A stretch of DNA of 64,000 nucleotides from Solirubrobacter pauli. Lineage in GTDB: Bacteria > Actinomycetota > Thermoleophilia > Solirubrobacterales > Solirubrobacteraceae. This document shows, one piece after another, positions 16,172 through 24,217 of this stretch. The notes under the pieces were generated by a model, which worked only from the letters and a program-made list of their open reading frames with translations, was not told where the DNA came from and did no database searches. Both the position numbers and the translations under genes were made by a program. The stretch is from NCBI RefSeq assembly GCF_003633755.1, contig NZ_RBIL01000001.1:357426-421425 (forward strand). Reading direction: 5' to 3'. Each line of letters opens with the position of its first letter. Position 1 is the first letter of the stretch.

Positions 16172-16612
16172 CTAGGACGCCGCGAATCGTCGAACGATCG
16201 CGTCCCGCACGTCAGAGAAGCGTTCGGGCAGGATGTCGGCAAGCTGCAGCGCTCCGTCGGACGTCCACGCTTTTCGGGCGCGCCGGTTGCTCAGATCGAT
16301 GACGCGGGGCGTGTCATCGTCCCACCACAACATCGCAGCACGCCAACGATCGTCAGCGAGGATCGCGTGACGCAGCTTTCGGTCGTCCCAGACCTCGGCT
16401 GGCGGCTCCGTCTCGTGATTCGTCAACTGACCCAACAACTCACGCAGCAGCCGATCGTCAGCGCCTGTGAAGGTCCACTCGTCAGCCCACCCAGTGCCGT
16501 TCGACGGCGAGCGGATTTCCAGAACGCTGTGCACGACACCAGTCTCGCGAAAGCGCGCCTCGTGGACTATCTGCGCCGTGAGCAGCTCCACCGAGCGCGC
16601 TTCCGTCGGCAA
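16172..16612 (-). CDS. Hypothetical protein, 146 aa
   Basis: Soluble protein with LEIRSPSNGTGWADEW near residue 31 and WRAAMLWWDDDTPRVIDLSN near residue 89; it ends RRFAAS. No family recognised. Its first codons overlap repeat R9, which is read on the other strand. Confidence 0.55.
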   Translation of the reverse strand: MPTEARSVELLTAQIVHEARFRETGVVHSVLEIRSPSNGTGWADEWTFTGADDRLLRELLGQLTNHETEPPAEVWDDRKLRHAILADDRWRAAMLWWDDDTPRVIDLSNRRARKAWTSDGALQLADILPERFSDVRDAIVRRFAAS

Positions 16613-16623
16613 GCACTGTTTGC
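16597..16623 (+). repeat. Directional inverted repeat R9 (divergent)
   Basis: GCGCTTCCGTCGGCAAGC followed by ACTGTTTGC. It keeps CGTCG, AAGC and CT at consensus spacing, so it is a diverged copy. It overlaps the start of the minus-strand gene. Confidence 0.4.
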
Positions 16624-16689
16624 CGGCGTTGGCCGTCGCTGGAAACGCGCGGCAGTCTAAGCCCTAGCCGCCTGGTCGTGGTGGGTTGG

Positions 16690-17259
16690 CTACGGGCGGT
16701 CGGCCACCGCGAATAGCGGTCGGGCGTGTCGCGCGGCGTTGTAAAGCAGCCCCGCATCGATTGATGCTCGCGCTTCGACGATCCCGCGCGCGGCCCAATC
16801 GAGCACGAGCGTGACCGAGCCGCTTTCGGGCGCAGCAACGCGTGCGACGAGTTCGCCTTGGTAGTGCTCGTCGAGCACCCAATGGTGATAGAGCTCAAGG
16901 CGCGGCTCGTCGATGTGCATTCCGTCGTAGGAGCCGCGGACCGCAGTTCCGTCGGGGAGCTCGACGCCCATGTACACGTGCTTGCGATCCTGCTTGCCGC
17001 GGCGGCGGGGATTGTGCGCCAGCGTGTCGGTGAGCTCAAAGAGGTCATACTCGGGCTCGGAGAGCCAGATGTGCAGCACGAAGCCGAACCCGTCCGGGTA
17101 CGCGGTGAAGTGGCGGGCGCCGATCACGATGTCGTCGCGCTCGACGAGCAGCAGCTCGGCGTCTACTGCACCGCCGACATACAGGGTGCCGCGCGGGCCC
17201 CGCAGCACATCGTGGGGAAGCGCCCACACCATCTTCGCGGGCTCCGGAGCCTCGGGCAT
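16690..17259 (-). CDS. Hypothetical protein, paralog of 17286-17633, 189 aa
   Basis: Soluble protein with an internal motif set: AELLLVERDDIVIGARHFTA, FVLHIWLSEPEYD, MGVELPDGTAVRG, TLVLDWAARGIVEARASI. The same blocks occur in the divergently oriented gene that starts 26 bases away, so the two arose by duplication. Function unknown; no signal peptide. Confidence 0.6.
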   Translation of the reverse strand: MPEAPEPAKMVWALPHDVLRGPRGTLYVGGAVDAELLLVERDDIVIGARHFTAYPDGFGFVLHIWLSEPEYDLFELTDTLAHNPRRRGKQDRKHVYMGVELPDGTAVRGSYDGMHIDEPRLELYHHWVLDEHYQGELVARVAAPESGSVTLVLDWAARGIVEARASIDAGLLYNAARHARPLFAVADRP

Positions 17260-17285
17260 CGTCGCGCCACTGTAGATTGCGCGCC

Positions 17286-17633
17286 GTGGAGAAAGGACGC
17301 GCCGTCGCCGCCGAGCTACTGCTGGCCGCGACCAACGACGCCGCCGTCATCGTGCGGCGCCTGACCGCGTTCTCAGACCGTCTCGAGTTCTGGCTCGCCC
17401 TCCGGCTCGCCGAGCGCACCAGCGACATCCATGACGTCCAGCTGCGCGTCGAGCTGCCGGACGGACAATCGCACCCGCTGCGCGAGCCATACAGCGCGGG
17501 TCCTGCCGAGTACTACCTCGACGAACGCACCGTGCACGGAAGCGTCGACGGCATCGTCACGTTCATCTTGGACTGGCCTTCGCGCGGCATCGCCGACGCG
17601 CGAACGTCAATCACCGTAACAGCAAGCGCATAG
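17286..17633 (+). CDS. Hypothetical protein, paralog of 16690-17259, 115 aa
   Basis: Blocks AELLLAATNDAAVIVRRLTA, LRVELPDGQSHPL and FILDWPSRGIADARTSI align with the neighbour on the minus strand. It lacks about 25 central residues and the first 30. GTG 17286 is taken as the start; a TTG at 17277 is possible. The divergent pair shares a 26-base spacer. Confidence 0.55.
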   Translation: MEKGRAVAAELLLAATNDAAVIVRRLTAFSDRLEFWLALRLAERTSDIHDVQLRVELPDGQSHPLREPYSAGPAEYYLDERTVHGSVDGIVTFILDWPSRGIADARTSITVTASA

Positions 17634-17707
17634 ACAACTTCGCCCCCGAGCACGCCACAGACCGCGCTGCCCGCAGGATCTCTGGGCTGTGCGTCGCGCG
17701 CCAGCGC

Positions 17708-17738
17708 AATAGCGAAACCGCCGATAAGCGCTACTTTC
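17708..17738 (+). repeat. Directional inverted repeat R10
   Basis: AATAGCG and CGCTACTT arms around AAACCGCCGATAAG. It lies 75 bases after the preceding stop. Confidence 0.6.
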
Positions 17739-17833
17739 GGGGAATCGCGTCGCGTGTCATGGCGCAGCTACGCGGCCCGTGGGTAGGCGTTGCGTGGGTC
17801 CCGACTTCCACTAGTGGCGGTAGCCTCGGCGCA

Positions 17834-18232
17834 ATGCGTGTGTCTGTCACGGTGCGCGACGAGTCGACTTCTGGGAAGGCGATCGTCACGCATGTGCTGA
17901 ACGACATCCCGGCAGCGATCACGTTGTGCGATCTCATCCGCACTCGAGTGCGGGACGAGGTGGCGCGGTTCAACGCCGATCGCAGCGATCCCTTCGCGGG
18001 GCTAGTGGTGCCGGAGGGCGCGGAGCTGGCCACGGGCGGCGGATACACCGTGCCGGGCGGCAGAACGATCGATTGGGAGCGTCAGGCGGACTTGGCGATC
18101 GAGGCGTTCGGGCGCAACGGGTTCTTCGTGATCGTGGACGGCGCGCAAGTGACGGAGCTTGACGCGGCGCTGACGCTGACGGCCGACTCGGAGATCAGGT
18201 TCGTTCGGCTGATCGCGCTCGTGGGCGGATGA
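17834..18232 (+). CDS. Small partner protein of the DUF4132 gene, 132 aa
   Basis: Follows the pattern of small proteins found next to DUF4132 genes: SVTVRDESTSGKA, LCDLIRTRVRDEVARFNA, GYTVPGGRTIDWERQ, GFFVIVDGAQVTELD and a C-terminal FVRLIALVGG. Its stop overlaps the DUF4132 start (ATGA), so the two are coupled. The start is ATG 17834; the upstream part of the frame has a poor match to the family. Function unknown, likely a complex with the downstream protein. Confidence 0.65.
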   Translation: MRVSVTVRDESTSGKAIVTHVLNDIPAAITLCDLIRTRVRDEVARFNADRSDPFAGLVVPEGAELATGGGYTVPGGRTIDWERQADLAIEAFGRNGFFVIVDGAQVTELDAALTLTADSEIRFVRLIALVGG

Positions 18233-20610
18233 CGGCGCCCGTCGCCTCGGCGCTCGTCGAGGCCGCGTTGGACGCGATGCCTCGGGGCAGTTGGCTTGCG
18301 CAGCCCGAGCTGCGGAAGATCCCGGAGGTGCAGGCGATGGCCGGCGCTCCGGACGACACTCGGCTGGACTGCATCCGCGAGCTCGCGCAGCGGCTCCTCG
18401 ACACACGGGACGCGGGCTACGAGGCCGTGCAAGTCTTCGGCATCGTCGCGCGGCGCAAGCTGACGATTCCACCGGAGGACTTCGGGCACTGGCTCGAACA
18501 CAGCGCGCGGATCGGCCGGCAGGGACGTGCCGGGCAGTTCTGGCACCAGATGCTGCCGCACCTGACCCGCGAGATCTCCGCCTGGCCGCCAGACACGCGC
18601 GCGCAGATCGTCGCGCTCGCAGAGCCGCTGCGCACCCGACTCGGGCGCCATGAGGCGGCGTTCTGGGCGGTCGCGACGCCCGATAAGGCCGACCCGCTCG
18701 ACCTGTTCGAGGATCACGCGGACCAGTTCACGCAGCGGGCGCGGGCATTTCTGGCCTCGAGCGACGAGGACGTCGCCGCGCTGGTGGAGGCGATGGCCAC
18801 GTACCCGCACAGCGGCAAGCCGTCCGCCCGCTGGCTCAAGACCGCTGACGCGGCGCTCGCAGGCCTCTGCGCACCGCTCGTGCTCGTCGAAGGGCTGCTG
18901 ACCCTGCTGACTGGCCTCGATCCCACCGACCACGGCCCCATCGGATGGGAGAACGAGCGGCTTGCCGTCGCCATCCCGACGCTGGCGGGTCGTCTGGGAG
19001 ACTCAGTCCTCCTTCCGAGCCTGCGCAGAACGGCGACGTTCGCGATCGGTCGCCCGCCAGGCGAGTGGAGCGACTCGCGCAGCATCCGGCTGGCCAACGC
19101 CGCCGCGCAGGCGATGGCGGACATCGCGGCGCCGTCCTCAATCACCGAGCTGCTCGCGCTGGAACGCGCCGTCCGCCACGGCGCACTTCTCAAACAGATC
19201 CGCAAAGCGATCGACACACTCGCCAAAGCGCAAGGGCTCACCCGCGAAGAGCTGCTCGAGCGCGCGGTGGAGCGGCACGACCTAGCCGACGACGGCACCC
19301 GCGACGTACCGCTGCAGACCGGCACCGCCCGAATCGTCGTGACCGACACGACCGTCGCCCTGACGTACATCTCCCCGGAAGGCAAGCCGCGCAAGAGCGT
19401 GCCCGCCGCGCTCAAGGAAGGGCCCGACGGCGAGCTCCTCGCCGCACTGCGCACCGAGCTGCAGGCCATCCGCCGCACGATCGCGGGCGAACGCAAACGC
19501 CTCGACGACCACCTCGCACTCGACCGCCGCTGGCCACTCGCGCAGTGGGCCGAGCTCTATCTCGACCACCCGATCACGGGCGCGCTCACGCGCCGCATCA
19601 TCTGGGGCTTCCGCGCCCCGGACGGGACCACGGACGCGATCGGCCTCCCGCGCACGGCGAACGAGCTCGTCACCGCCGACGGCGCGACCGCGCCCATCCC
19701 GGACGGGGCCGAAGTCCGGCTGTGGCACCCGATCGACGCGCTCGCCAAGGACGTCGCTGCCTGGCGCCGTCACCTCCTTCAAGCTGAGCTCGTCCAGCCG
19801 GTCAAGCAAGCGTTCCGGGAGCTGTACGTGCTCACGCCCGCCGAGGCGACCACGCGCACGTACTCGAACCGGTTCGCGGCGCACATCTTCCGCCAGGTCC
19901 AGGCGCGGGCACTGATGCGCGGACGCGGCTGGACCTCCACCCCGCTCGCGTGGTGGGACGACGGCATCGACCATGGCGTCGCCAAGCGAGCGTTCGCCGA
20001 GTTCGGGATCTCCGCCCACTTCTTCTTCGACCCGATCCCGGACGTCGAGCCCAGCGGCGGAGACATGTACCCGTACGTCACAAGCGACCAAGTGCGGTTC
20101 GAGGACGCCGACGGCGAGGTGCTGCCGCTCGCCGACGTCCCACGCCGGGTCATCACCGAAGCGCTACGGGACGTCGACCTCTTCATCGGCGTCACGTCGA
20201 TCGGCGCCGACCCCGAGTGGCTCGACCACGGCGAGGCACGCCAGTTCGACACCTACTGGCAGAGCTATTCGTTCGGTGACCTCAGCGCCGCCGGCCAGGT
20301 CCGCCGGGACGTGCTCGAACGGCTCCTGCCGATGCTCACGATCCGCCACCGCTGCTCGCTCGACGCCCGCTTCCTCAGGGTCCGCGGCGACCTACGCGAG
20401 TACCGCATACACCTCGGCAGCGGCAACATCCTGATGTCGCCCGACGACACCTACCTATGCATCGTCGCCGCCCGCTCGCCCGGCGCGTCGAAGGTCTTCC
20501 TCCCATTCGACGACGACCCGGTCCTGAGCCTGGTGCTCAGCAAGGCCTTCCTGCTCGCAGCCGACCACGAGATCACCGACCGCACGATCACCGAGCAAAT
20601 CAGACGCTGA
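18229..20610 (+). CDS. DUF4132 (MolR-like) protein, 793 aa
   Basis: Large soluble, helical protein. The DUF4132 signature lies in the second half: LTREELLERAVERHDL, LALDRRWPLAQWAELYLDHP, LTRRIIWGFR, and KQAFRELYVLTPAEATTRTY with the conserved R-x-F-A-x-H-I that follows. It resembles E. coli MolR/YehI-type proteins, whose role is not established. Translationally coupled to the 132-aa partner, with R10 before and R11 after, so the pair would make one cassette. Confidence 0.75.
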   Translation: MTAPVASALVEAALDAMPRGSWLAQPELRKIPEVQAMAGAPDDTRLDCIRELAQRLLDTRDAGYEAVQVFGIVARRKLTIPPEDFGHWLEHSARIGRQGRAGQFWHQMLPHLTREISAWPPDTRAQIVALAEPLRTRLGRHEAAFWAVATPDKADPLDLFEDHADQFTQRARAFLASSDEDVAALVEAMATYPHSGKPSARWLKTADAALAGLCAPLVLVEGLLTLLTGLDPTDHGPIGWENERLAVAIPTLAGRLGDSVLLPSLRRTATFAIGRPPGEWSDSRSIRLANAAAQAMADIAAPSSITELLALERAVRHGALLKQIRKAIDTLAKAQGLTREELLERAVERHDLADDGTRDVPLQTGTARIVVTDTTVALTYISPEGKPRKSVPAALKEGPDGELLAALRTELQAIRRTIAGERKRLDDHLALDRRWPLAQWAELYLDHPITGALTRRIIWGFRAPDGTTDAIGLPRTANELVTADGATAPIPDGAEVRLWHPIDALAKDVAAWRRHLLQAELVQPVKQAFRELYVLTPAEATTRTYSNRFAAHIFRQVQARALMRGRGWTSTPLAWWDDGIDHGVAKRAFAEFGISAHFFFDPIPDVEPSGGDMYPYVTSDQVRFEDADGEVLPLADVPRRVITEALRDVDLFIGVTSIGADPEWLDHGEARQFDTYWQSYSFGDLSAAGQVRRDVLERLLPMLTIRHRCSLDARFLRVRGDLREYRIHLGSGNILMSPDDTYLCIVAARSPGASKVFLPFDDDPVLSLVLSKAFLLAADHEITDRTITEQIRR

Positions 20611-20708
20611 CGCGCACCCGTCCAGGCGGCACCGAAGCAGTCGACGAGGATCCCCGAGGCCGGGGAGCCGCGCCGAAGTGGCCAGCGACGATCGACGACG
20701 CCGGCCCC

Positions 20709-20738
20709 AAGTAGCGCAATCGTCGATACGCGTTCCTT
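20709..20738 (+). repeat. Directional inverted repeat R11
   Basis: AAGTAGCGCAATCGTCGATA, then CGCGTTCCTT. The left arm is canonical and the right arm diverged. It is the last copy seen; none was found from 20.8 to 23.7 kb. Confidence 0.55.
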
Positions 20739-20850
20739 CTCGCCACGCCGACAGTCGAGTCCGAGCGCACCGCAGCTCCGCGACCGGGTCATACTGCGGT
20801 CGAGAAGCCCCCGGTTCGCGTCGCTTAGATGCCGAGAACGGGGTAGCGTA

Positions 20851-21705
20851 GTGACGGTGTCGTCGAAAGCAAGCGCAGATCCGACCGACGGAATCGACGT
20901 CTCGATCGTCGTCGCTCATCCGCGTTGGACGCCCGAGATGCTCGCGAACTTCAAGGACCACACGGTCCAAACGTTATTCGGGCCTGAGCTTCAGCGGCGG
21001 ATCGCGGCCGGTGCCTGGGCGGAGGACGAACCGGTGCGTGCCGCACAAGCTCTATTGCGGCCCGGTCAGAAACCAGAGATCCGGTTCAACGACGAAGTTC
21101 GCATCCAACTCGGCGTCACCCAAGAGCAGCGGCAACGCAACGGCGAGACGGTTGAGGAACTAGTCAACATCGAGTGGTTCGAGCTGCCGGCGGACGAGCA
21201 GGCATACGCCCACATGACGCTCCTCTCCGTCGGCGGTAGGGATTTTGGCGGCTTCGATGCGCGCTATCACCTGCCAACGGTGCGTGAGCATCTCGTAGCC
21301 GCAGCCGAGTTTCTCGATACGGCGCGGGATGCACTCGAGGCTGGACGGCTGCGCGCCTTCGCGGAGAACTTGTTCGCTGCAGTGGAGCTCGCTGGACGCG
21401 CCTTCTTCGTCCAAGCGGGAGACGCGCGCTTCCTCAGACGTGGAACTCACGGCCTCACCCAAGCCGAGTTCAACCGAGCACGAAAAGCCGGCAATGTCGA
21501 TCCAGCGCACGCGGACCTACTGAACACACTTGCGAGGTTCCGCCCAGGAGCCCGCTATCTCAATCGCTCTTGGGAACTCGACGCTGCCGCTGCCCGCGAC
21601 ATGCTGGACAGGGCGAGCGAGCTGCACGCTCGAATGGCGGCGGAAAGCGCGCCGGCACGGGAGCAGCGAGGCCCAGTTCTTAGACGCGGTCGTCTCGACG
21701 CGTAG
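20851..21705 (+). CDS. Hypothetical protein, HEPN-like C-terminus, 284 aa
   Basis: GTG 20851 start. The N-terminal half is beta-rich (FNDEVRIQLGVTQEQRQRNG). Residues 140-260 are four long helices with LRAFAENLFAAVELAGRAFF and ARKAGNVDPAHADLLNTLARFRP; this resembles HEPN-type helical bundles, but I do not see a clear R-x4-6-H catalytic motif. No family assigned with confidence. Confidence 0.55.
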   Translation: MTVSSKASADPTDGIDVSIVVAHPRWTPEMLANFKDHTVQTLFGPELQRRIAAGAWAEDEPVRAAQALLRPGQKPEIRFNDEVRIQLGVTQEQRQRNGETVEELVNIEWFELPADEQAYAHMTLLSVGGRDFGGFDARYHLPTVREHLVAAAEFLDTARDALEAGRLRAFAENLFAAVELAGRAFFVQAGDARFLRRGTHGLTQAEFNRARKAGNVDPAHADLLNTLARFRPGARYLNRSWELDAAAARDMLDRASELHARMAAESAPAREQRGPVLRRGRLDA

Positions 21706-21926
21706 GCGGATTCGCGAAGTCGCGGGTGTCGGGCGTCTAGAGCGTCGTTCGTCGTTGCGTGCCTCCCAGGAGACGACGCATGCCTGCTCCACAGGCTTGT
21801 CATGCCGCGGAACGAGGGACGCCGACCCGGTTGCCAGCGTCTGCTCGGGTTCAATCGGCGTGCGCGGCTCGTCGACCGCGTAGAGCAATCGCGCCGTGTC
21901 TGCCCGCCATAGTGGCGAGTCCGTCG

Positions 21927-22547
21927 TCATTCAGCCGGAGGCCCAGCGACCGCCGCACGATGCTCTAGCTCGTTGCGTGCGAGGTCGACGAACGCCCGCC
22001 AGGCCGCCATCGGGTCCTTGGAGAGCGCCTGTGGCTCGTCGTTGAAGTCGATGGCACTTTGTCGTGCCGTAGGAAGGATCTCGCCGTCCAGAACGACCTG
22101 CAAGGTGTTGGCCCACTGCTCGAGCAGGAGCACCGCGCTCCATAGCGCTTCGAACACCGGCGTATCGACGCTCATCCGAAAGCCGAAGCGGCGGATGGCG
22201 ATGCCCAACTCCCCATACGCCTCGTTGACGGCCATGAAAGCGTGGACCTTGTCTTCGGCACTGCACACGGGCGACTGGACGGCGACGTCGAGTTGATGGA
22301 TCGCATCTGCGTAGCCCTCAAACCGACCAGCCACCTCGTCGAAGAAATCCCGCAAGTGCTCAAGCTCTCTCAAGTCGCGGTCGTGGGCAAGCTGCTCACG
22401 GTGCCGCAAAAGGTCGTGGTCGAGCTGCTGCCGTTGTCGTGAGTTCGCCGTTCGTGCGGTGACCCCAGCCGCAATGACGATCGCGAGAAACCCGAATACG
22501 GGGGCCACCAGAGCTTTGACCCATTCGAACGTCGAGGCTGCGAGCAC
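21927..22547 (-). CDS. Membrane-anchored coiled-coil protein, 206 aa
   Basis: One N-terminal membrane helix (ALVAPVFGFLAIVIAAGV, residues 12-29) is followed by a charged coiled coil (RQRQQLDHDLLRHREQLAHD) and a helical soluble domain. No family recognised. GTG start at 22547. The flanking 21706-21926 stretch holds no convincing gene. Confidence 0.55.
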   Translation of the reverse strand: MLAASTFEWVKALVAPVFGFLAIVIAAGVTARTANSRQRQQLDHDLLRHREQLAHDRDLRELEHLRDFFDEVAGRFEGYADAIHQLDVAVQSPVCSAEDKVHAFMAVNEAYGELGIAIRRFGFRMSVDTPVFEALWSAVLLLEQWANTLQVVLDGEILPTARQSAIDFNDEPQALSKDPMAAWRAFVDLARNELEHRAAVAGPPAE

Positions 22548-22775
22548 CTATGCATTCTTCCTCGACGTCCGGACGCCGCTCCCGTCCAGTACGAGCCTCC
22601 TTGCGATCGGGTGCCTTCGCATGGGTTGCGATCGCATGTGCGGGGGCACGTTTGCTTCGAGAGCGATCGAAATTCTCGAAACTGTGGATTTGCGCGCCTT
22701 TCGATGGCGATCGAATTACGCCGTCGCCGTCGCCGTCTCGCTCGCCACTTCAACGATGACGCTGAGTGATCGTGC

Positions 22776-22931
22776 CTAGCGGCGCTCAGGCGCAGGAGCC
22801 GGCGGGACGCCACGCTTCTGCGAGATGAAAATCGACTGCGGGCTAAGCCGCGGACGTGGCTTGCGCGGCATGTCCAACGCGGCTTGGACAGCCTTTGAGC
22901 GGGAGAACGCGTCTTCGGAAGCGATGGCCAT
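22776..22931 (-). CDS. Possible small protein, 51 aa
   Basis: A minus-strand frame in an otherwise empty stretch: MAIASEDAFSRSKAVQAALD, then a proline/arginine-rich part (RKPRPRLSPQSIF) ending APERR. The ribosome site is weak (GGCGGTAG). The rest of 22548-23112 shows no gene; 22660-22720 is locally A/T-richer than its surroundings. Confidence 0.35.
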   Translation of the reverse strand: MAIASEDAFSRSKAVQAALDMPRKPRPRLSPQSIFISQKRGVPPAPAPERR

Positions 22932-23112
22932 CAGGCTACCGCCGCAGCCACGCCGAAGCCCACTGCTACCTCAACGCGCGTCCTCTCTATCGCGACGTCA
23001 CTAGCCCCATGGACCGTCCCCACCCGCAGGGGTCGTGGGAGCGGTGGGTGCCACGTCGTACAGGCGGCGAGCAGCCCCGGGCCGGTCATCCACAACGCTG
23101 GTGTCAGTGCTT

Positions 23113-23637
23113 TCAGCCCTTGACGGCAGGCCTACAGATGGTTCCGCCCTTCTCGCTGAAGAAGATCGGCTGCGTAAGGCTTGGCGGAAGCGAACGCGGC
23201 GACAGAAGCTGCAGTTCGACCGTGGCTTCAGCCGCAACTTCGGCGAGAGCGTTTCGCAGCATCTCGAGATGCTCGCCAACGCATGCTGGTCGGTCGTCCG
23301 CGAAGATCGGAACCTCGCTGGTCGCACAGACGCGCCGCTCGATGCGGGCTCCTCCCGGCGTCTGCACCAGATGCAGGATCTCTGTCTCGAGCTCGCGCGC
23401 CCCGACGTACGTCGACGTCAGCGTGATTGGTGCTCGCGGACTGGCGATCGCTGTGGTCACGACCACCACGTGGGCTCCTACCGCCGCGAGGCGCGTCGCA
23501 CTCTCAACGGGCCAACCATCCACCGTGATGGCGACTCCGATTCGCTTTCCGTCCTGGATCATGACGCCACAATCGCGGCTGGTCCGGACAGCTCGCCAGC
23601 CGGATCGTTGAGCGTCGGTCAGACGGACGACGGCCAC
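23113..23637 (-). CDS. Hypothetical protein, 174 aa
   Basis: Last gene before the tRNAs. Soluble, with an N-terminal beta/alpha part (GKRIGVAITVDGWPVESA, AHVVVVTTAIASP) and a C-terminal helix-rich part. No family recognised. GTG 23637 gives the longest form; ATG 23562 is an alternative. Its upstream region carries three GGTAC repeats. Confidence 0.5.
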   Translation of the reverse strand: MAVVRLTDAQRSGWRAVRTSRDCGVMIQDGKRIGVAITVDGWPVESATRLAAVGAHVVVVTTAIASPRAPITLTSTYVGARELETEILHLVQTPGGARIERRVCATSEVPIFADDRPACVGEHLEMLRNALAEVAAEATVELQLLSPRSLPPSLTQPIFFSEKGGTICRPAVKG

Positions 23638-23663
23638 GGCGCGGGGCGCTCAACGGGACAAAC

Positions 23664-23698
23664 GGTACTCAATTGGTACTCGACGACCCCGGTACCAT
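23664..23698. repeat. GGTAC direct repeats near the tRNA-Pro 3' end
   Basis: GGTACTC (23664-23670), GGTACTC (23675-23681) and GGTACCA (23692-23698) lie 50-80 bases from the 3' end of tRNA-Pro. Short direct repeats next to an attachment site are typical of integrase arm-type or excisionase binding sites; they could also be an operator for the 23113-23637 gene. Confidence 0.35.
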
Positions 23699-23718
23699 TC
23701 GTCCTCTTCGACAAGAAA

Positions 23719-23736
23719 GGCCCGCATTTGCGGGCC
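23719..23736 (-). terminator. Terminator after tRNA-Pro
   Basis: GGCCCGC, loop ATTT, GCGGGCC: a seven-base-pair stem. Read on the minus strand it follows tRNA-Pro and is followed by TTTCTTG, as in an intrinsic terminator. Confidence 0.6.
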
Positions 23737-23746
23737 CTTCTCTTAG

Positions 23747-23820
23747 TCGGGGAGACAGGATTTGAACCTGCGACCGCCCGGCCCCCAGCCGGGTGCGCTA
23801 CCAGACTGCGCCACTCCCCG
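23747..23820 (-). tRNA. tRNA-Pro (GGG)
   Basis: The cloverleaf folds completely: acceptor CGGGGAG/CTCCCCG, D arm GCGC/GCGC, anticodon stem CCCGG/CCGGG with loop CTGGGGG (anticodon GGG), T arm GCAGG-TTCAAAT-CCTGT, discriminator A. No CCA is encoded. Its 3' end borders the accessory region. Confidence 0.95.
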
Positions 23821-23842
23821 TTGTTCGCGTCGACCCTAGCGA

Positions 23843-23913
23843 AGCGGGCGACGGGAATCGAACCCGCCCTAAGAGCTTGGAAGGCTCCTGTGCAACCACA
23901 ACACTTCGCCCGC
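23843..23913 (-). tRNA. tRNA-Gly (TCC)
   Basis: Acceptor GCGGGCG/CGCCCGC, anticodon loop CTTCCAA (anticodon TCC), T arm GCGGG-TTCGATT-CCCGT, discriminator T. It is 22 bases upstream of tRNA-Pro on the same strand, so the two are likely co-transcribed. Confidence 0.95.
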
Positions 23914-23984
23914 GGGTCGACTCGGGGCGCCATGATATCGCCGCGACGGGTTGGCTGGGGTCGGATTCGGGGAATCATCAGGTC

Positions 23985-24122
23985 ATGCAGATCCCTGGCG
24001 TCCACATCGAGACCCTGCATAACCCCGTCCGGTACACGTACGGACAGATCGAGAAGGCGTGCGCGATCGCGCAGATGCTGAATCGGGGGAAGCTGGTTCT
24101 CGTCGAGCCGCCGCAGCGCTGA
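23985..24122 (+). CDS. Small conserved-looking protein, 45 aa
   Basis: A short frame with almost only G/C third positions: MQIPGVHIETLHNPVRYTYG, then EKACAIAQMLNRGKLVLVEP. The codon pattern argues for a real gene. Family not recognised; compact, soluble and single-domain. A strong hairpin follows the stop. Confidence 0.6.
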   Translation: MQIPGVHIETLHNPVRYTYGQIEKACAIAQMLNRGKLVLVEPPQR

Positions 24123-24130
24123 GCGGACGC

Positions 24131-24164
24131 CGTCGTCGCCCTCCGTGGGAGGAGGGGGACGACG
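24131..24164 (+). terminator. Hairpin between convergent genes
   Basis: CGTCGTC...GACGACG outer arms with a CCTCC/GGAGG inner stem form a long hairpin right after the 45-aa gene, before the convergent gene at 24218. No U-run. Confidence 0.45.
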
Positions 24165-24217
24165 TTCGGTGAGTCCGAGCAGGGGTTGCGGGAGGCCTCA
24201 CACCACCATCACGCGGG

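Larger units (their letters stand above)
11971..20738. mobile_element. Cassette-like array of small genes between directional repeats R1-R11
   Basis: Eleven related 27-47 bp inverted repeats (R1-R11, listed singly) occur only in this 8.8-kb stretch, almost all between genes and all in the same orientation. The genes between them face either way (12073+, 12471+, 14637-, 15195+, 15835-, 16172-, 16690-, 17286+, 17834+). Most intervals hold one or two unrelated genes. This is the layout of integron-type gene cassettes, but the repeats lack the GTTRRRY core and no integrase gene is visible, so the name is descriptive. Confidence 0.5.
1..23746. mobile_element. Right part of an integrated mobile element (probable, ends at tRNA-Pro)
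   Basis: The stretch left of the tRNA-Pro(GGG) 3' end is made of accessory genes: two DNA methyltransferase proteins, one fused to a helicase, a DUF3560 protein, a broken gene, interspersed repeats and many short unknown genes. Housekeeping genes start right after the tRNAs. The tRNA-Pro is on the minus strand, so its 3' end faces this region, which is the usual attachment orientation for tyrosine-integrase elements. No integrase or second attachment site is visible; they would lie left of the window. Mobility is inferred from content and position only. Confidence 0.6.

Noticed and set aside
16178-16208. A further copy of the array repeat (GAATCGTCGAACGATCGCG with GGACG/CGTCC arms)
   Set aside because: It lies inside the C-terminal codons of the 16172-16612 gene and lacks the AAGCGCTAC part, so I treat it as a chance match.
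11971-20738. Repeats R1-R11 as canonical integron attC sites or as CRISPR
   Set aside because: The GTTRRRY core is missing and no integron integrase is present. Spacing is irregular (0.3-3 kb) with genes in between, which excludes CRISPR.
11971-20738. Repeats R1-R11 as promoters (ACTACTTT resembling a -10 box)
   Set aside because: R3, R6, R7 and R10 lie close to start codons, but R6, R8 and R9 sit at the wrong ends of minus-strand genes, and all copies have the same direction.
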